This document shows, one piece after another, positions 37,633 through 46,629 of a stretch of 64,000 nucleotides of DNA. The position numbers and the translations under genes are program-made. The notes beneath the pieces are model-generated. The model saw nothing but the letters and a program-made list of their open reading frames with translations. It made no database searches and was not told the DNA's origin. Source of the DNA: Maribacter dokdonensis DSW-8 (GTDB lineage Bacteria > Bacteroidota > Bacteroidia > Flavobacteriales > Flavobacteriaceae); assembly GCF_001447995.1 (NCBI RefSeq), contig NZ_LDPE01000001.1, forward strand, positions 1,860,001 to 1,924,000, given 5' to 3'. Numbering within the stretch: position 1 is the stretch's first letter; each line of letters begins with the position of its first letter.

Positions 37633-37932
37633 ATGAAAAGGATTTTAATCATTCTAGCTTTTATCATCTTTAGCGCTACCCAATTAGCGGCACAAGATGT
37701 TAAAGTTTTTCCTAATCCGGCAACCAACGTTATCAATGTACTTGGTCTAAAAAATGACAAGAATGCCGTTATAACCGTTAGCGATAGCTATGGCAACCAA
37801 GTAATCTTTCACCAATGGGACATTAAAAGAAACTCATTGAACATACCTGTTTTTAACCTAGAAAAAGGTTTGTACATGATTACCATACAATCTGAACATC
37901 AGAATATAAAAACAAAATTCTACAAGCAATAA
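37633..37932 (+). CDS. Secreted mini-protein consisting of a T9SS type A sorting domain
   Basis: A 99-residue protein: a signal peptide (MKRILIILAFIIFSATQLAA) followed directly by a domain with the hallmarks of the type IX secretion C-terminal sorting domain. These are the opening VKVFPNPATNVINV, a middle VSDSYGNQV, and the closing LEKGLYMITIQ with a basic C-terminal end (KTKFYKQ). There is no room for a passenger domain: the mature protein is about 79 residues. It could be a free sorting domain, a remnant of a longer gene, or a small partner of the secretion machinery. The polA terminator abuts the start codon. Confidence 0.8.
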   Translation: MKRILIILAFIIFSATQLAAQDVKVFPNPATNVINVLGLKNDKNAVITVSDSYGNQVIFHQWDIKRNSLNIPVFNLEKGLYMITIQSEHQNIKTKFYKQ

Positions 37933-37935
37933 AAA

Positions 37936-37971
37936 ACCCTTGTCAATTGACAAGGGTCTTATTATTTTATA
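37936..37971. terminator. Bidirectional terminator, 22-bp palindrome
   Basis: The palindrome at 37936-37957 is perfect (ACCCTTGTCAA and its complement), flanked by an A-run on the left and T-rich CTTATTATTTTAT on the right. It lies between convergent genes and can stop both. Confidence 0.85.
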
Positions 37972-37983
37972 CTTAGCAAACTT

Positions 37984-38490
37984 TTATCGTTTTACAAATA
38001 TCAATTGTCCGTCTTCTGAAAAATTTGGAATATCCAAATCACTGGCATCAACCGTCATGATGTTTCCTTCTATAGAAACACCTATTGCCAACTCATCGCC
38101 ATTTTCATCAATAGTTGTGACCGTTTCACCGTCAAAGGTATAGGTACTTTCATTAACATCCGAATCTGTAGGGCAAGGAATATCCAAACCTGTAGCGGTC
38201 GCATTTACTTCAATATAATTAGCAGAATTAGATGCGCTTGCTGTTAAATCCTCATTAAATTGTAATGTTATAATGAAACAGTTATCAGCTGTAAGAAAAT
38301 CCAATATTTGCTTTCCAAATTTTGCATCATCACTTGCTGTCTCATTATCTATTTTTAGCTCAGTAGCATCCCATGTACCAATTATGGCCGTGCTTTGAAC
38401 TTCAGTTTCGGTCTGTGTTTCATCCTTATCCGAACTACAGGAAATTAGTGTTAACACTATCCCTGCAATACATAAAATATGCTTATACAT
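37984..38490 (-). CDS. Lipocalin-like lipoprotein
   Basis: A 168-residue lipoprotein: the signal peptide ends in a lipobox (LTLISC) with the lipidated cysteine at residue 19, followed by an acidic linker (SSDKDETQTETE). The mature part begins IIGTWDATELKID, the GTW motif that opens the lipocalin-like family of small Bacteroidota lipoproteins, then alternates short strands. The ligand is unknown. It converges with the sorting-domain gene over a shared terminator. Confidence 0.7.
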   Translation of the reverse strand: MYKHILCIAGIVLTLISCSSDKDETQTETEVQSTAIIGTWDATELKIDNETASDDAKFGKQILDFLTADNCFIITLQFNEDLTASASNSANYIEVNATATGLDIPCPTDSDVNESTYTFDGETVTTIDENGDELAIGVSIEGNIMTVDASDLDIPNFSEDGQLIFVKR

Positions 38491-38583
38491 CTTTTTGTTT
38501 TATTGGTTGTACACCCCTAAAAACGAAAAAAACTTGGTATTATTTCAAAAATCGATAGATGGATACCTTCCAGAACCAATTCT

Positions 38584-41217
38584 TTATAGAATAAACCTGT
38601 AAGTTGCTTTGAGCAAAATTGTATTATCCTTTTTCCGCCCTAGTATTTGTCGATCTAAATTTCTACCCAATGTTTCACTGGGATCACCTGTACCCACAAC
38701 ACCTTGAGACCATACCAAAAAGATTTCCGAACCAGGTATATATTCCCATCTTAATACAAGGTTTGATCTAAATTGAACATACGAAAAGTTAGGATTCTCT
38801 ATTTGATAATCTATGGCACCATCAATATCTTCATCTATCAAATAATTATTGGTGTCGGCTGATCCTGATATTTGATTTTCGGAAAATAACGTTACACGTT
38901 CGCTCAAGTTCTCAGCAATAGGATTATTTACATAATTAAAATCGGTATATGTACCTCTAGATATAAAAGGCTCACCATAATATTGAATGGATAAGTTTGG
39001 ATTTATACTATAATTAAAGCGTATAGCAGTACTGAATGTTTTCTGATCAATATTACCGGTAATATACCTTGCATCACCATCAAAACTAGTTTCCGTCACA
39101 TATTGCGTTTTATTAGGGTTTTCTTCAAACTCAGAAGAGATAGAAAGATTAAAAGCATCAAAAGGTTGGTAGTATAATCTAAACACATATCGCTTTAAAG
39201 AAAAGTTATTTTCTGCCGCCTGGCTATTTACATACCCTAAAGTAAAGCTCATTTTTTTTCTACTATCCGAGCCAAAGAAAAGATAAGCGAAGTTTTCATC
39301 AGACCAACGCCAACGAGGTCCGCCACGAAGAACGGTATTTGAAAAAATACGGGGTTTATGGGCAGCACCAACCTCTGTCCACCAATTATTTTTATAGTTT
39401 ATAAAACCCTGGAATTCATATTGAATTCTATTATAATTTCCATCAAAGTCAAACGTAGAGTATTGACTTAACCCTAAGTTTGCACCTCTATAAAAATTAG
39501 TAGGCTTTATGAACAACCTACGAACGTTAGCCGTTTGCTTAATTTCATCTGCCTGCCTTAAGAATCCAATATCATTGAGTTCCAATTCTGGAGACCTCCA
39601 AATAACTCCGCCATCATATCGCCAATTCCCACCTCCTGCTTTTCCGAGTGCCAACTTACCACCGCTACCCGTTAAAGAGGTACGATCAGGGTCTACATCA
39701 ACATGACTAGCATCTACCCTTTGAAATAAGTGCGTAATACTATTCTGTGTTCGTTCAATAGCTTGTTGACTGCCCGTAATATGACTGCCTACAATATTTC
39801 CTTCAACATAATAATTTCTGTTTTTCCAACTATGTTTAAAATCTACCCCACCTGTGTAGGCACTACTTCTTAAAAAATCGAGATTATCAGGAATATTTCT
39901 ATTCGTTGCAGTAAATATTCCTCCAATAAAAGAATTACGTTCGTTAAAATCCTTTTGTACCCTACCCACAATATAATTTGTAAGCGGCTCTACCAGTTCT
40001 GATCTTTCATTTCCTGCAAGATTCTCTATATCCGCATACATGTTGCCCGTAATACTTTCCAATAAGCCCAAAGACCATCCATTTTTGGTTTTACCTGAAA
40101 ATTTTGCGGCACCCAGTATGGTTGAATTTGTAGGTTGATCTACAAATTCCGTTTCAGTACTGTTTGCAAACCCTTGTGGACTTCTACCAATTCTTCTACT
40201 GTAAAAAATATTATCATTACCATCGGCAAATTCAAAATCGAAAATATTTTTGTTTTCAATAAAGAACGGCCTACGTTCTTCAAAGAAGATTTGAAATCCG
40301 TCCAATGCAATAGCTCCTGGATCAGCATCTACTTGTCCAAAATCTGGATTAACCGTTAAATCTAGAGTAAGATCATTGGTCAAACCTATTTTGGCGTCTA
40401 ACCCCACATTTAAACCATAATCACTACCATCACGAAAAGGGTTGCCCGCTTGTGACGGATAAGCATCATACTGATTTACCAAAAATGGTTGAATTTCCAA
40501 CTGTTTTTGAGGCTGAATATCAATAAGCCCTCTTAACACTCCAAACTCACTAACCCAACCAGGAGCATCTAATGACACAGGTTGCCAAAGTGACCGTTCT
40601 TCTTCCCTAAAAAAACGTCTGTTCAATTGAAGCCCCCAAATTTGCTCTTTTTGTTCTCCAAATTTTAATTGACTAAAAGGTATTTTCATTTCTGCCGACC
40701 ATCCTTCATGATCAATCTTTGTAGCAGTATACCAAATAGGATTCCAGCTAGCATCCCAAAAATCGCCATTTTGAGAAATAAATTCATCCCCTTTTACACC
40801 GGCAGCAGAAACATTAAACGAAAAACCCGTTCTTTTATCGTTGTAGCTATCAATGTTAATTTCTATCCAATCACCCGAAAAATTATCACGCCTTGCCAGC
40901 CTCTTTTCTATCTTAGAAGGTACACTATCGTAACAACGAATACCCACATAAAGAAATTTTTCATCATATGTAATCTTAAACTTTGTTGATTGACTAGGTT
41001 TTTCCCCATTATTAGGGTCAAATACGGTAAAATCACTGGCCCAAGGAACGCTGTTCCAAGCCAAATCGGTCAGCAAACCATCAATAGCAATGGTCTCACC
41101 TAAATTTACTTTTTGTGTAGTATATACTCTTTGTACCTTTGTTGTAACTGTTTGGGAAAAAGAAGTAGCTGAAATTATTAAATATAAAATACTTGTAACT
41201 AAGCATTTACGCATCAT
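38584..41217 (-). CDS. DUF5916 outer-membrane protein with CBM9-like N-terminal domain
   Basis: From the ATG at 41217 the protein has 877 residues with a signal peptide (MMRKCLVTSILYLIISATSFS). Residues about 30-220 form a family-9 carbohydrate-binding-like beta sandwich (AIDGLLTDLAWNSVPWASDF). The remainder is a DUF5916 domain with alternating aromatic and polar residues and a terminal strand ending in KATYRFIL, the pattern of an outer-membrane beta-barrel. The frame is open up to 41259, but the later start gives a proper signal peptide. Family members are of unknown function, sometimes near peptidases or sugar genes. Monocistronic here. Confidence 0.82.
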   Translation of the reverse strand: MMRKCLVTSILYLIISATSFSQTVTTKVQRVYTTQKVNLGETIAIDGLLTDLAWNSVPWASDFTVFDPNNGEKPSQSTKFKITYDEKFLYVGIRCYDSVPSKIEKRLARRDNFSGDWIEINIDSYNDKRTGFSFNVSAAGVKGDEFISQNGDFWDASWNPIWYTATKIDHEGWSAEMKIPFSQLKFGEQKEQIWGLQLNRRFFREEERSLWQPVSLDAPGWVSEFGVLRGLIDIQPQKQLEIQPFLVNQYDAYPSQAGNPFRDGSDYGLNVGLDAKIGLTNDLTLDLTVNPDFGQVDADPGAIALDGFQIFFEERRPFFIENKNIFDFEFADGNDNIFYSRRIGRSPQGFANSTETEFVDQPTNSTILGAAKFSGKTKNGWSLGLLESITGNMYADIENLAGNERSELVEPLTNYIVGRVQKDFNERNSFIGGIFTATNRNIPDNLDFLRSSAYTGGVDFKHSWKNRNYYVEGNIVGSHITGSQQAIERTQNSITHLFQRVDASHVDVDPDRTSLTGSGGKLALGKAGGGNWRYDGGVIWRSPELELNDIGFLRQADEIKQTANVRRLFIKPTNFYRGANLGLSQYSTFDFDGNYNRIQYEFQGFINYKNNWWTEVGAAHKPRIFSNTVLRGGPRWRWSDENFAYLFFGSDSRKKMSFTLGYVNSQAAENNFSLKRYVFRLYYQPFDAFNLSISSEFEENPNKTQYVTETSFDGDARYITGNIDQKTFSTAIRFNYSINPNLSIQYYGEPFISRGTYTDFNYVNNPIAENLSERVTLFSENQISGSADTNNYLIDEDIDGAIDYQIENPNFSYVQFRSNLVLRWEYIPGSEIFLVWSQGVVGTGDPSETLGRNLDRQILGRKKDNTILLKATYRFIL

Positions 41218-41381
41218 AATATGTCCTTTGATTGATTGATCGGTTATTACAAGAGACAATGAATATTTTAAATTGTTACAGAATCGGTAATAAAATCAAT
41301 AAGAATAACAGTACTACGATGGCTATAAACCGGTTAGAAATTACATTTAATTAAAAAATGTAAAAAAATAAGAAACAAGTA

Positions 41382-41412
41382 TTTGCAATTCAAGTTAATA
41401 ATTGTAGATTTG
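41382..41412 (+). promoter_or_regulatory. Promoter of rplM-rpsI
   Basis: TTTG (41382-41385), a 19-bp spacer and TAGATTTG (41405-41412) match the Bacteroidota consensus exactly. The leader to the rplM start is about 42 nt. Confidence 0.78.
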
Positions 41413-41460
41413 CAGCCCCTTTCACGGGATTGATTAAAATAATAGTTAAAAATAGCAGTA

Positions 41461-41916
41461 GTGGATACATTAAGTTATAAGACCGTTTCGGCCAACAGAA
41501 CAACTGTAAACAAAGAGTGGTTATTGGTAGATGCCGAAGGAGAAACATTAGGACGCATGGCTTCAAAAGTCGCCTATTTGTTAAGAGGAAAGCACAAGCC
41601 TAGTTTCACCCCTCATGTTGATTGTGGTGATAATGTTGTTATTATCAACGCAGAGAAAATTGTTCTTACAGGAAACAAGTGGTCTGATAAATCATATATG
41701 AGATACACTGGCTACCCAGGTGGACAACGTACTACTAGCGTAAAACAATTGTTGGATAAAAATCCAGAAGGTATTCTTGAAAAAGCAATAAAAGGAATGT
41801 TACCTAAAAACAGATTAGGTGCAGAACTTTTTAGAAACCTTAAAGTTTACGCAGGTACGGAGCATGGACAAGAAGCTCAAAAGCCTACTGTTGTTAATTT
41901 AAAAGATATTAAATAA
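41461..41916 (+). CDS. rplM: 50S ribosomal protein L13
   Basis: A ribosomal large-subunit protein of 151 residues. Family motifs are [37 protein letters not shown] and GMLPKNRLG with [13 protein letters not shown] at the end. The start codon is GTG at 41461. The first in-frame ATG is 96 bases downstream inside the conserved core, so GTG is the only start that keeps the N-terminal strand. It is followed after one base by rpsI, and a consensus promoter lies 48 bp upstream. Confidence 0.97.
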   Translation: MDTLSYKTVSANRTTVNKEWLLVDAEGETLGRMASKVAYLLRGKHKPSFTPHVDCGDNVVIINAEKIVLTGNKWSDKSYMRYTGYPGGQRTTSVKQLLDKNPEGILEKAIKGMLPKNRLGAELFRNLKVYAGTEHGQEAQKPTVVNLKDIK

Positions 41917-41917
41917 G

Positions 41918-42304
41918 ATGGAAGTAATTCATAAAATTGGTCGTAGAAAGACCGCTGTAGCGAGAGTATATCTTTCTGATGGAAATGGTGACATTACCAT
42001 TAACAATAAAGATTTAAGCGTATACTTCCCAACTGCAACACTTCAATACAAAGTAAAGCAACCTTTCAGCTTAACTGAAAGCTTAGATACTTACGACGTA
42101 AAAGTAAACGTTTACGGTGGTGGTATTACTGGACAAGCAGAAGCTATTCGTCTTGCTTTATCTAGAGCAATGTGTGAGATAGATGCTGAGAACAGATCAA
42201 TCTTAAAACCAGAAGGTCTATTAACTAGAGACCCAAGAATGGTTGAACGTAAGAAATTCGGTCAGAAGAAAGCACGTAAAAAATTCCAATTCTCGAAACG
42301 TTAA
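41918..42304 (+). CDS. rpsI: 30S ribosomal protein S9
   Basis: A small-subunit ribosomal protein of 128 residues whose basic C-terminal tail reaches the P-site. It begins MEVIHKIGRRKTAVARVYLS, has the GGGITGQAEAIRLALSRAM segment, and ends in the conserved KKARKKFQFSKR. It is the second gene of the rplM-rpsI pair and ends 21 bp before a strong terminator. Confidence 0.98.
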   Translation: MEVIHKIGRRKTAVARVYLSDGNGDITINNKDLSVYFPTATLQYKVKQPFSLTESLDTYDVKVNVYGGGITGQAEAIRLALSRAMCEIDAENRSILKPEGLLTRDPRMVERKKFGQKKARKKFQFSKR

Positions 42305-42324
42305 TTCGAGATTACAAGAGTACA

Positions 42325-42358
42325 GGGCACCCTTTTTGGGTGCCTATTTTTATATTTT
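42325..42358 (+). terminator. Terminator of rplM-rpsI
   Basis: A perfect 7-bp stem (GGCACCC at 42326-42332 with GGGTGCC at 42338-42344), a 5-nt T loop and a T-rich tail (TATTTTTATATTTT). Confidence 0.92.
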
Positions 42359-42545
42359 ATCACACTGGGAAACCAGATTATTAACAAGTTCATTGAAAGT
42401 CCGTTAAGGACAATTAAAAATCCTTTAATTCCAAAAAATTGAAGGTAAGATTAGTTTAGCATCTAAATGATGAAGGCTTCTTGATATTTAATTCGAGATA
42501 CCACTTTGTCATTGCTAATTCAAAAGAACGTAAACTAAATTTAAA
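42359..42545 (+). promoter_or_regulatory. Leader region of rpsB
   Basis: 187 bases between the rpsI terminator and rpsB without a gene. It holds short hairpins (GTCC-GTTAA-GGAC and GAAGGCTTC) and a copy of TTAATTCGAGAT at 42488-42499 that repeats the 12 bases at 42301-42312. I see no clean TAnnTTTG; the nearest is CACTTTG at 42512-42518. It may be a regulated 5' leader, but that is inference. Confidence 0.3.
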
Positions 42546-43679
42546 ATGGCGAGAGTCGAAGTAAAACAATTATTAGAAGCAGGTGTACATTTTGGTCACC
42601 TAACAAGAAAATGGAATCCGAACATGGCTCCTTACATCTACATGGAGCGTAATGGGATTCACGTAATCAACCTTTACAAAACAGTTGCAAAATTAGATGA
42701 GACCAACGAGGCTCTTAAAAAAATTGCAGCGTCAGGTAGAAAAATACTTTTCGTAGCTACCAAAAAACAAGCTAAGGACATCGTTGCAGAAAAAGCAGCA
42801 AACGTAAACATGCCTTACATCACTGAAAGATGGCCAGGTGGTATGTTAACCAATTTTGTTACTATTCGTAAAGCCGTTAAGAAAATGGCTTCTATTGATA
42901 GAATGAAAAAAGATGGAACTTTCCTTACACTTTCTAAAAAAGAAAGATTGCAAGTTGACCGTTTACGTGCAAAATTAGAAAAGAACTTAGGTTCTATTTC
43001 TGAAATGACACGTTTACCAGGTGCATTGTTCATCGTTGATACAATGAGAGAGCACATTGCAGTTAAAGAAGCTCAAAAATTGAACATTCCAATTTTTGCA
43101 ATGGTAGATACCAACTGTGATCCTAGAGATGTAGATTACCTTATACCTTCTAACGATGATGCTTCTAAGTCTATTGATATTATCATGACAGAAGTTACCA
43201 ATGCAGTTGCCGAAGGTTTAGCTGAGCGTAAAGCTGAAAAAGGTGATTCTGAAGGTAAATCTGACAAAAAAGATAAAGGTGCCAAGAAAAAAGCAGTTGC
43301 AGACAAACCAGCGCCAACTCCAGAAAAAGTTGACACTAAACCTGCACCAGTTGTAGACAAAGTACCAAATGTTGAAGTTAACGTTGAAGCTACTAAAGAA
43401 GCTGTTGCGAACGATACAAAAGCAGAAGCTGATGACTTAACAAAAGTTGAAGGTATTGGCCCAAAAGCTGCTGAAGCCTTAGTTGCTGCCGGTATTGCTA
43501 CTTACGAAGATCTTTCTAATGGAGATGCTGAAAAAATCAAGGAAATTTTGACAGAGGCAAGTTCTAGAATGGCTCATTTAGATCCAACTTCTTGGCCAAA
43601 GCAAGCTAAAATGGCTGCTGAAGGTAAGTGGGACGAGCTTAAAGAATGGCAAGACAACGTTAAAGGTGGTGTAGAATAA
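42546..43679 (+). CDS. rpsB: 30S ribosomal protein S2 with C-terminal helix-hairpin-helix extension
   Basis: Residues 1-230 are a normal S2 (QLLEAGVHFGHLTRKWNPNM, TERWPGGMLTNFVTIRKAV, LPGALFIVDTMREHIAVKEA, DTNCDPRDVDYLIPSNDDA). A lysine/proline/valine-rich linker (about 235-295) follows. A second domain occupies residues 296-377, starting DDLTKVEGIGPKAAEALVAAG, a helix-hairpin-helix type, and ending with a Trp-rich helical part (TSWPKQAKMAAEGKWDEL). Usual S2 length is 240-260, so about 120 residues are extra. The same opening motif occurs at the end of ActC in this window. Followed by tsf after 67 bp. Confidence 0.97.
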   Translation: MARVEVKQLLEAGVHFGHLTRKWNPNMAPYIYMERNGIHVINLYKTVAKLDETNEALKKIAASGRKILFVATKKQAKDIVAEKAANVNMPYITERWPGGMLTNFVTIRKAVKKMASIDRMKKDGTFLTLSKKERLQVDRLRAKLEKNLGSISEMTRLPGALFIVDTMREHIAVKEAQKLNIPIFAMVDTNCDPRDVDYLIPSNDDASKSIDIIMTEVTNAVAEGLAERKAEKGDSEGKSDKKDKGAKKKAVADKPAPTPEKVDTKPAPVVDKVPNVEVNVEATKEAVANDTKAEADDLTKVEGIGPKAAEALVAAGIATYEDLSNGDAEKIKEILTEASSRMAHLDPTSWPKQAKMAAEGKWDELKEWQDNVKGGVE

Positions 43680-43684
43680 GTTAC

Positions 43685-43692
43685 TACATTTG
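43685..43692 (+). promoter_or_regulatory. Candidate -7 element for tsf
   Basis: TACATTTG matches TAnnTTTG, starting 6 bp after the rpsB stop. No -33 element is visible, so tsf may mostly depend on read-through from rpsB. Confidence 0.3.
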
Positions 43693-43746
43693 TTATAAAA
43701 ATAAATCTAACGACCCCTTAAAACGGGTATATTAAAAGTAAAAAAA

Positions 43747-44571
43747 ATGGCAAAGATTACAGCTGCAGAAGTTAATAGATTAAGAAAGACTACTGGTGCA
43801 GGAATGATGGATTGCAAAAAAGCCTTGGTTGAAGCTGAAGGTGATTTTGAAAGTGCAATCGAAATTCTTCGTAAAAAAGGTCAAAAAGTTGCAGCAAAAA
43901 GAGCTGACAGAGATTCTTCTGAAGGTGCAGCAATCGCTAAAGTAAATGATGACAACACTAGTGGTGTTATTATTTCTTTGAACTGTGAGACCGATTTCGT
44001 TGCTAAAAACGAAACTTTTGTAACATTGGCTACAGAATTAGCAGACTTGGCAATCAACTTTGATTCCAAAGAAGCTTTCTTGGCTGCTGATTATAAAGGT
44101 ATGACCGTTCAAGAAAAACTTACTGAGCAAACAGGTGTTATCGGTGAGAAAATTGAGATAGGTGGTTTTGAAACGTTAAGTGCTCCTTTTGTAGGTTCTT
44201 ATATTCACGCAGGAAACAAAATAGCTGTTTTAACAGGTCTTTCCGCTTCTGTACCAGGTGCTGAAGAAGTTGCTAAAGATGTGTCAATGCAAGCTGCCGC
44301 TATGAACCCTGTAGCATTAAACGAAGATGGTGTTGACCAATCCGTGATCGACAAAGAAATTGAAATTGCAAAAGATCAATTACGTCAAGAAGGAAAACCA
44401 GAAGCAATGCTAGACAATATCTCTAAAGGTAAAATAAAGCGTTTCTTTAAGGACAATACTTTAGTAAACCAAGATTTCATTAAAGATAGCAAACAAAGTG
44501 TTGCTCAATATGTAAAATCAGTTGATTCTAATTTAGAAGTAACAGGTTTTAAAAGAGTTGCATTAGGTTAA
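43747..44571 (+). CDS. tsf: Elongation factor Ts
   Basis: The guanine nucleotide exchange factor of EF-Tu. The 274-residue protein has the N-terminal UBA-like domain with LRKTTGAGMMDCKKALVEAE, then the conserved LNCETDFVAKNETFVTLA, IGEKIEIGGFE and YIHAGNKIAVL, with VAMQAAA replaced by VSMQAAAM. The rpsB-tsf order is the standard one. It ends just before a strong bidirectional terminator. Confidence 0.98.
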   Translation: MAKITAAEVNRLRKTTGAGMMDCKKALVEAEGDFESAIEILRKKGQKVAAKRADRDSSEGAAIAKVNDDNTSGVIISLNCETDFVAKNETFVTLATELADLAINFDSKEAFLAADYKGMTVQEKLTEQTGVIGEKIEIGGFETLSAPFVGSYIHAGNKIAVLTGLSASVPGAEEVAKDVSMQAAAMNPVALNEDGVDQSVIDKEIEIAKDQLRQEGKPEAMLDNISKGKIKRFFKDNTLVNQDFIKDSKQSVAQYVKSVDSNLEVTGFKRVALG

Positions 44572-44592
44572 TTACAATACAACTAACTCAAT

Positions 44593-44628
44593 AAAAAACC
44601 GCCTTACTGCAAAGTAGGCGGTTTTTTT
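44593..44628. terminator. Bidirectional terminator between tsf and the M61 peptidase
   Basis: AAAAAACCGCC-T-TAC (left arm, one bulged T), a TGCAAA loop and GTA-GGCGG followed by seven T. A-run and T-run flank it, so it serves both convergent genes. Confidence 0.9.
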
Positions 44629-44649
44629 ATTTAGCATCATTATTAAACC

Positions 44650-46521
44650 TTAGTCTTTTAACCAAGCCTTACGTAAGTCTATATTTTTCTGGTCTACATT
44701 TTCTAAAGGAACAATCTTCTTTACCTTTTTAACCGGTTGACCTACCTTACCTTCAACTGAAACCAATTCACCATCTCTTTCTACAGTCATACTTACTACC
44801 GTTTCTGGCGTCCAACTAAAACTTTCCCCAATAATTGGTCTAAGCGACTCAAGATTAATCTCCTGTCCGTTTATCACCTTAAAAATATCACCTCCCTGTA
44901 GTTTTAAATCATCAAAGAAAGAATTCAACTCTATATTCTCACGTATAAAAACAACACTATCATTTTGCACATCAACATCCATATAAGGCACTTGCCCATC
45001 AAAAAAGTAACCTGTAGGCTCTTCAACATCTTTTGTAGCTAAACCTACCTTTGAAAAATAAACATCATAATCTATAGGTGTATCTCCAATAACATGTTCC
45101 TTAAAAAAAGTATCCACCTCCGGATAGGTCATCTGAACAATCTCTCCGAATAAAACTTCATCTTCAAAAGGCACATCCGTACCATACTTTTTAGACAGCT
45201 CTTTCATCAACCAAAGCATACTCTTTTCGCCGCTGCTCTTTTCACTTAATATAATATCTAAACACATATTTATTAAAGCACCTTTCTCATATACGTTAGC
45301 GTAATTGGGCTCATAAGGTTGCTCTAAAATATTCTTGCTCATTTCAGTGAAAGACATGCTATCATCATAAAATTCAGAGTTGGTAATTTTACCCAACATG
45401 CGCTCATAAAAATCCTCTTCAGAAATTAAACCTTGCTGTACCTGAAATAAATTGGCAAAATACTCCGTAGTACCTTCGTACATCCATAAATGTTGTGACA
45501 TTTTTGGGTCGTTAAAATCAAAATATTGTATTTCTTTAGAATGAACGGACAATGGTGTTACAATATGAAAGAATTCGTGCGAAACCACATCTACCATAGC
45601 TTGCTCCAAACGACCAATATCCATAGCTTCAGGTAAAACTACCACGGTAGAAGTATGATGCTCCAAAGCTCCAAAACCATGAGCATCGGGCTTATTTACA
45701 TCAGACAAATACAAAAGAATATTATACTCTTTAGTACTATCTACATCACCAAGAAACTTCTTCTGAGCCTCCATCATTTTTAACATTCTATTCTTTAAAT
45801 CAGAAGCCTTGTACACGTTATTTGGTGAAAACAAGCTCAATGTTACCGTTATACCATTAATTTCAAAACTTTCAGTATTAGGTTTAGCGTACATTATAGG
45901 GTTGTCAATAACTTCAAAATACCTATTGGCAAGAAACGCGTCCCAAAGTGGATCAGGCTTACGGTCAATTTGATCAGAAAGGGTTGTTGTTGCAATTAAG
46001 TCCGCCGGCTTTTTAATATGAATAGCATAAGGAACCTCTTTAAACCCATCAAAATAGCCTACAAAACCATGTAGGTTCAGCATAAAATTACTGTCTTTCT
46101 CAATATTTGTACCTGCCGGGGAAAATACTGCATCAACCACTTCATTTTCCGTATCATAGGTATCATTTACCCAGTAACGTACTTTATCAAGCTGTGTTCC
46201 ATTAGAAATACTCCAAGAATTTTCATCAAGCTTAACAAATTGCAATGGTTTACCTTTATAATCCAAAGCTTCAAAATCCTGCAAATACTGCCCGTAGTTA
46301 TCGCTACTATATGTTCCTGGCACCGTTTTAGGAATTCTAAAAATAACCGTTGAAGAAGCAAAAGCACCAGGATCTACAATCACCTGCACCCTATCTTCTA
46401 CCACATTGACCAAATCTATTGAAGTAAGAACAGGGCTTTTCTCAATAGCTGCCAATTGCTTACCGGCTCCACAAGCATATAATAGAAGAGCACTTGAAAT
46501 AATTAATAAGGATTTTTTCAT
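44650..46521 (-). CDS. M61 family metallopeptidase, lipoprotein
   Basis: A 623-residue zinc aminopeptidase-like protein. The signal peptide ends in a lipobox (LLLYAC), so it is lipid-anchored. An N-terminal beta domain (about 30-220) leads to the catalytic domain with H315-EFFH319 and, downstream, the third-ligand region MYEGTTEYFANLFQVQ. A PDZ-like C-terminal part (about 500-600) has KLQGGDIFKVINGQEI. M61 peptidases such as glycyl aminopeptidase act outside or in the periplasm with preference for Gly or Ala; substrate here is unknown. Monocistronic. Confidence 0.9.
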   Translation of the reverse strand: MKKSLLIISSALLLYACGAGKQLAAIEKSPVLTSIDLVNVVEDRVQVIVDPGAFASSTVIFRIPKTVPGTYSSDNYGQYLQDFEALDYKGKPLQFVKLDENSWSISNGTQLDKVRYWVNDTYDTENEVVDAVFSPAGTNIEKDSNFMLNLHGFVGYFDGFKEVPYAIHIKKPADLIATTTLSDQIDRKPDPLWDAFLANRYFEVIDNPIMYAKPNTESFEINGITVTLSLFSPNNVYKASDLKNRMLKMMEAQKKFLGDVDSTKEYNILLYLSDVNKPDAHGFGALEHHTSTVVVLPEAMDIGRLEQAMVDVVSHEFFHIVTPLSVHSKEIQYFDFNDPKMSQHLWMYEGTTEYFANLFQVQQGLISEEDFYERMLGKITNSEFYDDSMSFTEMSKNILEQPYEPNYANVYEKGALINMCLDIILSEKSSGEKSMLWLMKELSKKYGTDVPFEDEVLFGEIVQMTYPEVDTFFKEHVIGDTPIDYDVYFSKVGLATKDVEEPTGYFFDGQVPYMDVDVQNDSVVFIRENIELNSFFDDLKLQGGDIFKVINGQEINLESLRPIIGESFSWTPETVVSMTVERDGELVSVEGKVGQPVKKVKKIVPLENVDQKNIDLRKAWLKD

Positions 46522-46559
46522 AAAATATTCAATTGTTAATTTTTAAAATAATGATATAT

Positions 46560-46567
46560 CAAAGATA
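46560..46567 (-). promoter_or_regulatory. Candidate -7 element for the M61 peptidase gene
   Basis: The minus strand reads TATCTTTG, matching TAnnTTTG, 38 bp before the ATG. No clear -33 element. Confidence 0.35.
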
Positions 46568-46629
46568 GAGAATAAGTAACCATAGTATCTTGACACCTAT
46601 CTTTTACCAGAATAAAATATTGAACACGC

